A stretch of 64,000 nt of DNA from Aquilaria yunnanensis (taxonomy: Eukaryota > Streptophyta > Magnoliopsida > Malvales > Thymelaeaceae): positions 30,168,001 to 30,232,000 of the forward strand of contig CM077597.1 of NCBI GenBank assembly GCA_039654915.1, given 5' to 3'. Every line of letters begins with the position of its first letter. Positions within the stretch are counted from its first letter, which is position 1. This document shows, one piece after another, positions 46,871 to 57,102 of this stretch. Below the pieces are notes generated by a model. It was not told where the DNA came from. It saw only the letters and a program-made list of their open reading frames with translations, and did no database searches. The translations under genes and the position numbers were made by a program.

Positions 46871-47670
46871 GGTTACTATTGTATAAAACTAAGTTAGTAT
46901 CGTATGAAATTTAAAACTAATTCGTTTTAACTTAAGTCAATTTAATTCAAAATTACTTATTTTTATTTTAACATCTTTTTGTTCTAAACCAAATTTCATT
47001 TGAAAATGACTATTTAAGTGTAATAACCCTTTGATTTTAAAACTTTTATGATATTATTAAATTCTTATGAGTTTTTCTTTTTTTAGGCATTTAAAATGAG
47101 AAATTCATAAAAATTTAATAACATCGTAAAAAATTATTTTGAATGGATTATTACACCTACACAATATTAATTTTCAAATAAAATTGGTTCATAGTAAAAA
47201 AGATGTAAAAATAAAAATAAGATATTTTGAATTAACTTAAGTTAAAACGAATTAGCTTAGATTTACTATTGTGTGTGTGTGTGTTGTTGTATGAACTGAG
47301 TTATTATTGTGTAAAATTGGTTCCTAATATAAGAAATTATATTGTAGTGAAATAGGTTGTTATTTTACTAAACGCACTTCCTATCGTATGAAACTGTATT
47401 GTTATTGTATGAAATTGAAATGCAAATACATGAATGTGAAGATTGAATGTATGAGTTACTATTGTATGAAATTGAGTTGTTATTGTACAAAACTAGGTTC
47501 TTACTGTATGTAACTACTCTTATATATATATATTCTTATTTTTATGGAAATATGCTACTAGTCTACGGAACTGAATTCATATTTTATCAAACTGAGATGC
47601 TGATCTAAGAAATTATATTCCTATTGTTTGAAACTGTGTTTCTGTTGTTCGCAACTAGATTCCTATTCCA
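46868..47670. repeat. Degenerate minisatellite, 25-bp unit, interrupted by a MITE
   Basis: Units like TTACTATTGTATGAAATTGA recur at about 46872, 47265-47350, 47385-47420, 47455-47520 and 47615-47660, with substitutions and gaps. The array is split by the MITE at 46911-47255; units resume on the far side. Confidence 0.6.
46911..47255. mobile_element. MITE, copy B, related to 38753-39077
   Basis: Inverted ends CTAATTCGTTTTAACTTAAG and CTAATTCGTTTTAACTTAAG (reverse complement of the right end) match copy A. The interior also matches in order, for example GGATTATTACACCTA. The outermost bases and target duplication have decayed. Confidence 0.75.
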
Positions 47671-48292
47671 TTTTCCCACTTCATTTTGTTTCTTTTTTTT
47701 TTTTTTGTTAAAACATCTTTCAGTCCCTGAATTGTTTCTATTTCCCATTTTAGTCCCTATATTTGAGTCAATTGACATTTTGGTCCCTGAATTTAATAGT
47801 TACTTAACTATAATCATTCCATTTGCTATCTTAGTCCCTAAACTTTCTTATATACTTATTTTCTAAAGTAAAACGCTGGCCACCATGGCCTTTTTTTGTT
47901 TTTGGGCAAAACATTTCTCTTTTTTAAATCCTCTGGTCACCATGGTTTTTTTTTTGTTTTTGAGAAAAATCATTTCTCTTTTTTAAATCCTTTATTAAGT
48001 TAATTATTAAACTTTTAATATCTTAAGTTTTTCCATTTCATCTATTAGTCCTCAAACTATTTTTGTTTTTTTTCTTCATTATTTTTTTCTCAAACAAAAC
48101 TATAGTTACTATGATTTGTTTATTTTTTGGATATGGTTCGGGTTGATTTAGGTTTGGTCAATTTATTTCTTTTTTCTTTATTTTTTTCCTTCATTAAGTT
48201 AATGTTAAACTGTTAATTTATTAACATTAATTAACACAATTTTATGTTTCAGTCATATTTTTTGTTATTGATGATTGAGTTTTGTAGCTTGA
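47671..48292. other. T-rich intergenic stretch with repeated TTTAGTCCCT motif
   Basis: TTTTAGTCCCTA/TTTTGGTCCCTGA occurs four times at about 47715-47840, the texture of old MULE terminal repeats, but no partner end was found. The rest is T-rich with no coding frame. Confidence 0.3.
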
Positions 48293-48300
48293 CTTATTTC

Positions 48301-50724
48301 TAGGGATGGCAAAATCGGACTCGACCTAGGGGTGAAAAAAGGCCGGGCTTTTTTCGGGTAGCTCGAGCTCGAGCTCGAGTTAGGGCATTTCGAGTCGAGC
48401 CTAGTCGAGCTCGAGCTGAAAAACGGGCTCGAATATTTTTAGGGCTCGAGCTCGAGCTTGAGCAAATCCGGCCCCAAAAACTCGCGGGCTTATCAGGCCC
48501 CTTTTACGTTTTTTTTTTGGGCCATCAGGCCCTAAAGGCCTAAACTCTATTCCTCTCTCTTCTGCGTTCTGCGTGTCTCTCCTTCGTTCTGCGTTCTTCG
48601 TTCTGCGTGTCCCTAAAAGCCCCCTCCTTCGTGTCTCTCCTTCGCCTCCGCCATTGCCGACGACGCCGATTCCTCCTCCCTCGACCACGGTGCCGCCACT
48701 ATCAGCCACCACAACGTCGGCCACCATCGACAGCAAGAGCAGAAGATCGACGCCGCTGTCACCATCGCTGACAACAACCCCACCCGACGAGATCGTGTTG
48801 CTGGATGATGACAATCGCCGCCGATCGTGTTGCTCGATGATGACAATCGCCGCCGATTGGTTGCTCGCACCACTGCCAACGATCCGCCGATTGATTGCTC
48901 GCACCACTACCAACGATAGCCCCACTCAAGATAGATGCTGCCGCTATCAACGCTCAAAACAGACGCCGGAGACCCAGATCTGCAACTCGTGGATGGACTA
49001 AGGTGGCTCCACTGTCGAATTGAGGGAGATGATGCCTCATTTGTGAAGTTCACAAGATTAGGGTAGAACCGCAAGCAACTATAAAGTTTGGGATAAGTTC
49101 TCCATTTTCCCTTCTCTGGTTATCAATGTAAGAAAAATTACAAATTTAGTCCCAATCTTTTATCTAAGTTGTAGATAGGGTACTAAAGATTTATGTATCA
49201 TTCGAGCTTCCCGGGCTTTCGAGCCGAACTCGAGCCCACCTCGAGTCGAGCTCGAGCCTAAAAAATTGGGCTCGAGCAATTCGAGCTTGAGCCCGAGTAG
49301 TACCGAACAGTGAAGGGGTCGAGCTCGAGCTTAGTGGGCTCGAGCTCGGCCCGGCCCATTTTCACCCCTAACTCGACCCGATGACCTGGCCCAACCCACC
49401 CGAACCCAAGCACCCCGAACCCGAAATGACCCAAACCCGAGACTAACCTAACCTGAACCTGAGATGACCCGATAACTAAACCAGACAATATCCAATTTTA
49501 ACCCTCACCCTAAACCTTAACTTTCCTCTTTCATTATTTTCCATATTAAATCAGTCCTAAATATGGAGGTTTCCATGTTTAGTAACTTCCATTTTTTGAG
49601 ACTTTCATATTCAGTATGTCTTATATTTAGGAATGGTGACTTCCGTTATTAGTGACTTCCGTTATTAGTAACTTACATTTTTTGGTACTTCCATATTTAG
49701 TAAGTCTCATCTTTCATATTTAGTAGTTTCATTTTTTTTTTAAGATATTCATATTTAATAATTTTCATATTTTGAGAAAGGATTTCCATATTTAGTAACT
49801 CCTATTTTTTTAGGACTTCTATATATTGTAAATATCTTATTTAGGGAAAAAAAACATCCATATTTAGTGAATCCCATATTTGGATTTTTCCAACAGAAGT
49901 AATTTTTATATTTAGTAAGTTTAATGATCTTAATAGGCAATTATTAAAATTACAACATTCATCCTTATACTTTTAAGTATAGTGCAACAAGGTACCTAAA
50001 TTTTACAAAAATTTTATTTTAGTAACCCATAATAATTACAACATAGATCCTAAAATTTTTGAAATCTTTGCACTTTCACCCAAAAATTTTTAAATTTTAC
50101 AATTTAGTCACTGATAATGAACTTGATTTGCATTTCATTGTAATTTCAAAGAAAATTATATTGAAACATAAGCATAATAAAATTGTCAGTGTGTATGTCT
50201 GAGTGATAGCTAGGTGAAGATTTGAATAATCTGTACAATGATGGTTAAAGGATATGGGTCTAGAAAAACAATCAAATATTACTAACAATGTTAAATTACT
50301 TAAATATGTACTAAACTATAATGAAGAAGATTTTTATGAATATTTTAATTAAATATACTAAAAAATAAAATTTAAATTTAAATTAAATCACACAAAAATC
50401 AAATTATCTGATTTAAATTTTAAAAAAAAATTGAATAGATCCAATCGTTTTGACTTCATACCAGTAACCCATGTGAACATAAAGGTTGACCTGAATTTGA
50501 CCCAAAAGTTGGCCTGAAGTTACATAAGACTAAAATTGACCCGACCTGAAGTGAACCCGAACTCAAATAAACCCGGCCCAACTCAACCCAAACCCGAAAT
50601 CAAACCCGAACCCAAATGACCTAACCTGAACCCAACCTGGACCTGAATTCATGCTAACCTGAATAGAACCAAACCTGAATGACCTGACCCAAACCTGACT
50701 CCACTCACTCAATTATCATCCCTA
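48301..50724. mobile_element. Outer hAT-like element, split by an inner hAT
   Basis: The left end is TAGGGATGGCAAAAT and the right end in reverse complement is TAGGGATGATAATTG. The flanking octamer CTTATTTC is duplicated exactly (48293-48300 and 50725-50732), the hAT signature. Without the inner element it is about 1.4 kb. Both flanks of the interior carry same-strand repeats of CCCGAACCC/AATGACCC type (49371-49470 and 50455-50700), and TTTAGTAACTTCCAT-type repeats occur at 49560-49930. There is no transposase, so it is non-autonomous. A related copy lies at 61306. Confidence 0.85.
48327..49370. mobile_element. Inner hAT-like element, GC-rich
   Basis: The left end is TAGGGGTGAAAAAAGGCCGG and the right end in reverse complement is TAGGGGTGAAAATGGGCCGG. 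The octamer ACTCGACC is duplicated exactly (48319-48326 and 49371-49378). Subterminal regions are filled with CTCGAGCTCGAG palindromes. The GC-rich centre (48560-49000) is open for 142 codons on + and 174 on minus, but both are low-complexity (Thr/Pro/Ser and Gly/Val/Ser) and match nothing I know. It may be captured host sequence. Confidence 0.85.
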
Positions 50725-50732
50725 CTTATTTC

Positions 50733-51640
50733 CTTTGAGAGCTTTATGGTTTAATAAAGTAATTTAGTTCATAATTGACAAAATTGAAAGGTGAATTATT
50801 CTGAATAAATTTCTCCTCAATATTAAGAATATGTGTTGTTAAGAGATGAAATTTTTGTAGCGATAATTTTTTAATTTCAAAAAATTGTCCACCACTTAAA
50901 AGCACTTATAGTGTAATAGAGTTTTTTAATTATTTATTATTAAATTTTTTAATATTAAATTTATTATAAAAAATACCTGCCGCAACATACAGACTGACAT
51001 ATAATCTCATATATACTAAATAAGAGTTAAAAATACTGTAGATGAACAGGGCATTTGATCCGGAAGTGAGTATTACTTGCATAACCCGAAAAACTGTCTA
51101 GAAACTAAAAAAAATGGTAAATTATGGAAAAGGTCCATAATCTCTAGCATTTTTCTTTACTGGTCCTCAAACTTTACGGTTTTCCATTTGACGTCCCCAC
51201 AATTTGCAGAAGTTAAGTCCTTAAACTATTGTTCTTTGTTCTCTTGGTCTCCAAACTTTACTTTCTTGCGATCAGCCTCCCAAACAATGAGTTACCGCAA
51301 TAACTTGCGGCCAATTCACCTAGTGAGAACAGATAAAGATGCTGATATTAGATCCTTTTGATGCGTGTCCGGTAGACAACAGTAGATGAACATATGTTGG
51401 TCTTTCGTACTAAAATTGTTCATGCGAGTATACAGTGCTTGTCCCAAATTGTTTGGATACATTTAGTTTCCTTTACCTGTTGATGTCTAGTGCTCTGTTG
51501 TTTCCCCTTATCCCATATACAAAAATTATTTGTTGCTCATTATGATCTATATGCATTGTTGCTCTCTTGATTTGCAGATAAGCAACTTCCAATAAAGTAA
51601 ATGATCTTTGAGTTTTTAAATTTTGTGGTACTAATGGTGT
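50733..51640. other. Intergenic AT-rich stretch
   Basis: No gene recognised. A segment at about 51110-51250 has the TGGTCCTCAAACTTTACGG texture of MULE-type terminal repeats, without a partner. AAG at 51651-51653 just before the ABC fragment could be a decayed splice acceptor. Confidence 0.3.
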
Positions 51641-51652
51641 TTATGTGCTAAA

Positions 51653-51877
51653 GGTCCAAATGGTAGTGGAAAAGAGCTGTGTTTTTAAGGTCTTGGGAGG
51701 ACTCTAGCCGCTGGTTTCTGGGTATATTGTTAAACCTGGTGTGGGTTGTGATGTTAATAAGGAAATAGTCCATGCTCCACAAAGGCCATATACCCGTCAG
51801 TTAATCTATCCTCTTACTGCGGACCAAGAAGATGAACCTTTTACACAGCGGAATGGAGGAGCTGTTAAAAAATGCAT
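51653..51877 (+). pseudogene. Fragment of a peroxisomal ABC transporter (ABCD, COMATOSE-like) gene
   Basis: The frame encodes the Walker A loop and the following region of the second nucleotide-binding domain: GPNGSGK, then VFKVLGGL, PLVSGYIVKPGVG, DVNKEI, PQRPYT and QLIYPLTADQE. A stop replaces the Trp after VLGGL. About seven residues are missing between PQRPYT and QLIYPL. A frameshift follows, after which GMEELLKN appears in another frame. In intact ABCD proteins this region drives import of fatty acyl substrates into peroxisomes. Nothing upstream or downstream of the fragment is recognisable, so this is a short, dead copy. Confidence 0.8.
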
Positions 51878-52146
51878 GATTCTTTTCTCAGCTTAAGGTC
51901 TGTTTAGTATTAGTGTCAATGATTAATGTTAGAATTTTAAAATAATTAATCATAAATAAGTAACTTTTAGTTTTTAATTTCATTATTTATCTTAGCTATT
52001 GAATAAATTATTCAAGGCTCTGACATTAATTATTAAAACTGTTTCTAAAATGAGCCCAAGCCTTTTTCTTATGTACCATTTTTCGTGTATACTTTATTTT
52101 GCCTAGCTTGTGCACCTATCATACAAAATTATTGAGCCGACTTTGG

Positions 52147-52181
52147 TTGACCAAGTTGACCACAAACTCTGCATATAAAAG
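52147..52181 (+). promoter_or_regulatory. Core promoter: two W-boxes and a TATA box
   Basis: TTGACC occurs at 52147-52152 and again at 52156-52161, three bases apart. TATAAAAG follows at 52174-52181, 41 bases before the ATG at 52222. W-boxes bind WRKY factors in defence-responsive plant genes (established). The close pairing next to the TATA suggests pathogen or wound control of the downstream gene; that is inference. Confidence 0.65.
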
Positions 52182-52221
52182 TGCAATTACTGGGTGAAGC
52201 CCCTCGGTTCAATTCTCATCC

Positions 52222-53478
52222 ATGGCTTCCTCTCTCTCCTCCCACTTCTACTTCTTCTTCTCCATCATCGCCATTTTCTTCCTTTCTAGCTCCAATGCTG
52301 CCAACCCCAGCAGCTTCGTGATTCCGGCCATGAAAGACTCTGTGAAGACCCAATATTACATCAAAACCCATCTTGGAACTCCGCCTGCCACTCTCTCTGC
52401 CATCATCGACCTCACCGGCCAAAACCTGTTCATCAACTGCGACATCTACAACTCCACCTCCTACCGCCCCCTCCGCTGCGGCTCCGCCGAATGCAATGCC
52501 ATTGGCGACGGCTCCTGCGTCGGCTGCAACCTACCTGCCCGTCCCGGCTGCAGCAACGACACCTGCGGCACCTACGCCAACAACCCTCTCGACTCCGTTT
52601 TGTTGTCCTCTGGGATCACAAAAGACTCCATGGTTCTTGCAGCCTCGCCCTCTCCGGCGAAGCTTCAGGGTTTCCCGTTCGCCTGCTCGTCGCAGGAGTA
52701 TATGAAGGGACTGTCCCCCAGCGCTCAAGGCGTCGTGGGCCTCGGGTCCGGACCAATGGGCTTGACGGCCCAGCTTGCCTCTGCCTTCAAGATCGACAAA
52801 ACCATCTCCATCTGCCTTCCTTCTTCAGTGAAGGCGGCAGGCGCCGTTTTGATCGGCTCACTGGCCTCCGCTATCAAACCCATATCCCTGATACGGACGC
52901 CTCTCGTCCCCTTTCCGATCGAGGTACTGCCGAAGGAGGAATACTTCATCGGAGTGAAATCTGTCAGGATCTCCGGGCAGGTATTGGCGCTGAACAGCTC
53001 GTTGCTGAGAATCAACAAAGACGGAGCGGGCGGGACAAAGCTGAGCACGGCAAACCCGTGGACGGTGCTGCATCCAGAACTGTACGGGCCGATCGTGGTT
53101 GGGTTTGTGAGGAAGGCTCTGGCGATGAAGCTGAAACGGGTGGCGGGGGTGAGTCCATTCGGGGCGTGTTTTAGCATCGAAAGCGCAGGGAAGACGGCGA
53201 CGGGACCGGCAGTGCCGACGATCGAGCTGGAGCTGGAGAGTGGAGGGGAGTGGAAGATTTATGGGGCGAACTCGATGGTGAAGGTGAACAATGAGGTGAT
53301 GTGCCTGGGGGTTGTCAGGTCCGGCCGCAGGTCGACATTTGGGCCTGCAATTCTGGTCGGGGCTCATCAGTTGCAGGACAATCTCCTGGAGTTGGATCTT
53401 GGGGCAAAAACGCTGCGTTTCAGCTCCTCGCTGCTGGCCCAGGGCTTGAGCTGTTCCGGTTTGCCACTAATTAACTGA
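52222..53478 (+). CDS. Aspartic protease-like protein, EDGP/basic 7S globulin/GIP type, probably inactive protease or glucanase inhibitor
   Basis: The gene is intronless and encodes 418 residues, the usual size for this family. Residues 1-26 form a signal peptide (hydrophobic FYFFFSIIAIFFL, cleavage after SNA), so the product is secreted. The first catalytic site keeps Asp63 in IIDLTGQNLFINC, but the usual DTG/DLG is changed to DLTG. At the second site the Asp region reads GGTKLSTANPWTVL, with no catalytic Asp, as in EDGP, basic 7S globulin and xyloglucan-endoglucanase inhibitors (family knowledge). Twelve cysteines (73, 86, 91, 99, 102, 110, 115, 155, 198, 316, 361, 411) fit the six disulfides of this family. 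It probably binds microbial or endogenous cell-wall hydrolases in the apoplast. TATA and W-boxes lie just upstream, and AATAAA at 53558-53563 follows. GC content is far above the surrounding DNA, which creates long spurious frames on both strands. Confidence 0.92.
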   Translation: MASSLSSHFYFFFSIIAIFFLSSSNAANPSSFVIPAMKDSVKTQYYIKTHLGTPPATLSAIIDLTGQNLFINCDIYNSTSYRPLRCGSAECNAIGDGSCVGCNLPARPGCSNDTCGTYANNPLDSVLLSSGITKDSMVLAASPSPAKLQGFPFACSSQEYMKGLSPSAQGVVGLGSGPMGLTAQLASAFKIDKTISICLPSSVKAAGAVLIGSLASAIKPISLIRTPLVPFPIEVLPKEEYFIGVKSVRISGQVLALNSSLLRINKDGAGGTKLSTANPWTVLHPELYGPIVVGFVRKALAMKLKRVAGVSPFGACFSIESAGKTATGPAVPTIELELESGGEWKIYGANSMVKVNNEVMCLGVVRSGRRSTFGPAILVGAHQLQDNLLELDLGAKTLRFSSSLLAQGLSCSGLPLIN

Positions 53479-53557
53479 CGGCGAGGCATGTGAAAGTGTT
53501 AATTCATTCCACTTGTGTTCCAATGTGAACTCAACTGTATTTGGATTTGGTGAGAGC

Positions 53558-53563
53558 AATAAA
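53558..53563 (+). terminator. Poly(A) signal of the aspartic protease-like gene
   Basis: AATAAA 80 bases after the stop codon, followed by a T/G-rich stretch. Confidence 0.55.
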
Positions 53564-53569
53564 TTGATT

Positions 53570-56500
53570 CAGGTTGTTTTGTTTCACTATACTGCTATAT
53601 TCTTATGGCACCATTTACTGTGTTTAGTTCTCATGTATGTATATATATTAAGCATGTAAAATCAATTTCCCAAGCGATCAAATTTATAAATTTTTTTCGC
53701 TCACCCACTTACAGAAATATAATTAAGCCATTGAAACTATATACTACTATAATTTATCAATTTTTTTACAACCTATCCTCATGTTCCTTGGACACTGGGA
53801 ATCACAACTCATAAAAGTTTTGAGTGTGTATAACTTGAAAATTAATTAGAAAAAAAAAACTTAATGTGTTATAGTTAATTAATAAACTTAATCAAGCTTT
53901 AGAAAAGAAAGTGGATGATATGATGAACGAGAAGAGGACAAGAAACAGGCATAGAATGGAATTGGAAAAGCGCGCCATAGAGTAATATATGTAATTTCAA
54001 CTTGGCAACTGGCAAGTTGTCCATTCCATTACAGTTTGCCTTTTGGGAACTTGCCGAGCTGCCAGCGCTACGGCCATATTATATAGGAACTTTTTAAAAT
54101 ACAAGGCCTACAACGGTGCCCCTAATCACAGCCGTCCATTTAGAGGGATGGGAAATTGGTCTAATTACTAAGGAAAACACAATTGTCAAATGTGGCGGTT
54201 GACGCACTAAAGTTCAATATGTTTTTATTAAGTGCCTTTGCATTTTTAGAAGAGCACGTTGGATCGAGTGAAGCAGTCATACGGAGCTATTGGTCACAAC
54301 AAGGTGGGGCATTTTGGGTTTAAGGGTTTGGCAGCAAAGACCTGTTTCAGAAGGCGAGAAGAAGAAGGGATTAGGATCCGATTATCACGCTTGATCTTTG
54401 CGGGGTCAGTCGAGTTGTTTGCAGGAATTTTGAGATTGCAGGGGAAGGCATGGCTGATTTGAACAAACATCCCCTCATCGGAGGAAGTGGGTTTGTGCAG
54501 GCATAAGAAGCAACCCCTCCAGGTTCAAAAGATCAAAGTCAAGCAAACCTTAACAAAGCTTTCCTGTATAGTTTGTGTAGCCCTATGTTTCACATTGGTG
54601 TGTGGGTTTGTGTGGGTTCTCCAATTATGGCCACATTGATGCTTGATTCGATTAGTTCAAGAAAATGTAATGTATCTTTGTGTCTCATCTTAAGGTTTAG
54701 GATGAACTTGGCTTAATATAGATTGGTACGCCGATTTGTTCATGGTATAAACCCTAGTCTAATGGAAATAATAATTTGGCTTTGATCAGTATTAGTTTGT
54801 TGGTTCATCCTAGTTGATATGTAGTTCATGGTTGTTCATGTAGTTGATAGTTCATGGTTGTCCATGTAGTTGATGGTTGTTCATGTAGTTGATATGTTGT
54901 GGTTATGCACTTGGTATGTTTTGTATTGTGTTTATTGTTCTCTTCGAAAGCATCCAGAAACTCCAATACCTATTTGTAATGAATTATGGTAGCACTTGTG
55001 TTGCAGTTTTGAGGTAACTGAACCAGTTACTTAAGCAGGGGGAGGAATACAACCTTTAACGGTTTTGGAATCGTTGTTGAAAGGACGGGCATTCTAGTTG
55101 TAGTTGACTATAAGATATGTGTGAGAGTTGGGGTTTTGTGTTTGTTAGGTAATATAACCCTACATTGTATGTTTGGAAAAAAAATGGCACAGAAGGCTGT
55201 GACAGAGGTATTGTCTTTTCTTATGTTCAGGTCAAAATGGGACTTTTATTTTTTATATTCTATAGAACATGACTATCCCACTCATCTTTTTCATATTTCT
55301 TATAATTTTCTAACTCTCATGAAAGTCATTCAACCTATTAGTAGTTGTATATTTTTATACGGACTCTATTTTATAGAAATTCTGGATCCACCATTGTTGA
55401 AATGAGTGTATTCCATAATGCCCTATTTCATACTCAGTCCATTATCACAAGGAGAGATGTGTTCTGTCAACAACTTGTCAATACTAGAGACTACTTGGTT
55501 TTTCCTCTGCTCTTCCTTTTAACACTCCAAACCCTCTTTGTCATTCTTGGGGAATTTATGAATTATTGAAGCTTCCTCAAGATCTGAACATTTTTATTGT
55601 TGATGGAGCGTGGTGTAAGACTTCAGTTTAGGAGTAGTTACCTATTGTTCTTCCTCATTACAGGCTTAACTCAGTGCTCTTCAATAAGCTATTCAAGCGG
55701 CTCATCATTTGTATCTCCAATTTGTCACTTTTTAACTCATCATTCATAGGTTCTTGATACAATTTGGGATGTATTGATTCTTAGTCCTATGATGGTAAGC
55801 ATAGCTCAACAAATCGTCGTTTAGTTAGAACAATTTAGTGGTAGTTGTACCTCATGAACGAATCTCCCCCCCCCCCCCCCCCCCAGTGCATGATTTTGTT
55901 GTCTCTCTTTTCCCTTAAACTTTCTTCTTTGTATGCTTTTGACAACAAAAAAAAAAAAAATTAAGGATTGATGGTCAATCTATTATTGTTATATTATTAT
56001 TTTCTTCTTTAACCATCTTCCTGTAGAAGTAAATCTTGAATTAGTTAAAGGTCTCACATTAATAGTTTTTATTATCATTGAAATTGAACTTAATATGAAG
56101 TCTCCAGGGAAAAAAAAACTGCACCGCCAATAGATAATCGTCCAAGTTTTAAACATGCTAAAAACTTCAATAAATTTGCTAAATTTATCATGAAATTTGA
56201 TGATTATAAAGAACATCATATGCACGGGTTTAAACATGGATGTATTGATTTCTTTTGCGTCTTTGAGGCTTCTGCTAACACATTTTACAACAAATAAAAA
56301 ATAAAAAATAAAAAACTGTCACTAATCGTAGTTATTAACGAAACGTGATCGTGTGAGTGTATGGTTTCCCCAAAGGGACAAAAATCTGAGTAGGGTCCTT
56401 TAATTAACAGTGGGAATTCACTATCAATGAAACCGGAGTTTTTGTGGATTATAGTAAATGCCGGCTTTTTTATTTTTGCAGCATTGCTATTGTTCTGATG

Positions 56501-56900
56501 AATACGATCAATTTACAAATTTTGCTCACCAATTTCCATCCCTATATGTTAGTTATTTAATCCGTTACCTCTTGTAAAATCTTGCATAAATTATTAAAGG
56601 TCACATCGTAAATAAAAATATTAGCTCAAAAACTATAGGTTATGCGATTGGGAATTGTTGGATTGGGCGGCCGACTATAACCTTGTGGGACTTACAGTGG
56701 ATTTATCTTCTCATATATATGGTGCCTAGGGCTTGCAAAAGTATTATGATTTTGTTGGGCTTGTTCAACCAATGAAATTTGTTATCCTAGTGGGCCGTTG
56801 GGTTGATAGGGCATTTTTGGGGTCGGGACTCAAATTATTGAATATTGGTGCCACAATAAGTGAGATCTACATACTCTGATGAATTTGAAAGCCGAATTTG
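53570..56900. other. Intergenic region, no gene recognised
   Basis: AT-rich with short frames only. It holds a 20-bp-unit tandem repeat (54811-54901) and a run of about 20 C at 55866-55884. LINE RNase H-like text (IVDGAWC) near 55600 is too short to call. Confidence 0.3.
54811..54901. repeat. Tandem repeat, about 20-bp unit
   Basis: GTAGTTGATGGTTGTTCAT-type units repeat four to five times with small changes. Confidence 0.8.
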
Positions 56901-56904
56901 CAAA

Positions 56905-57064
56905 CATTTGTTGTTTGCTTAATTATCAATAATAAGATTGCAAACATTTTGTAGCATCTCATTATTTAAAATTTTTATCAAATTAAAACCATTTGTTGTT
57001 TGTTTAATTATCAATAATAAGGTTGCAAACATTTTGTAACATCTCATTATTTAAAGTTTACATC
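56905..57064. repeat. Tandem duplication, 85-bp unit
   Basis: CATTTGTTGTTTGCTTAATT at 56905 and its near-identical copy at 56990 begin two units that match through CATCTCATTATTTAAA. Confidence 0.85.
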
Positions 57065-57102
57065 TTAAAATTACGTCACATGCATTATATATATATATAT
57101 AT

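Noticed and set aside
48401..49001. Two overlapping long frames on opposite strands
   Set aside because: Low-complexity translations inside the inner hAT-like element; no homology recognised on either strand.
52491..53367. Long frames in other phases and antisense over the aspartic protease-like gene
   Set aside because: High GC lowers stop frequency; the 418-codon frame carries the signal peptide, catalytic-site remnants and cysteine pattern.
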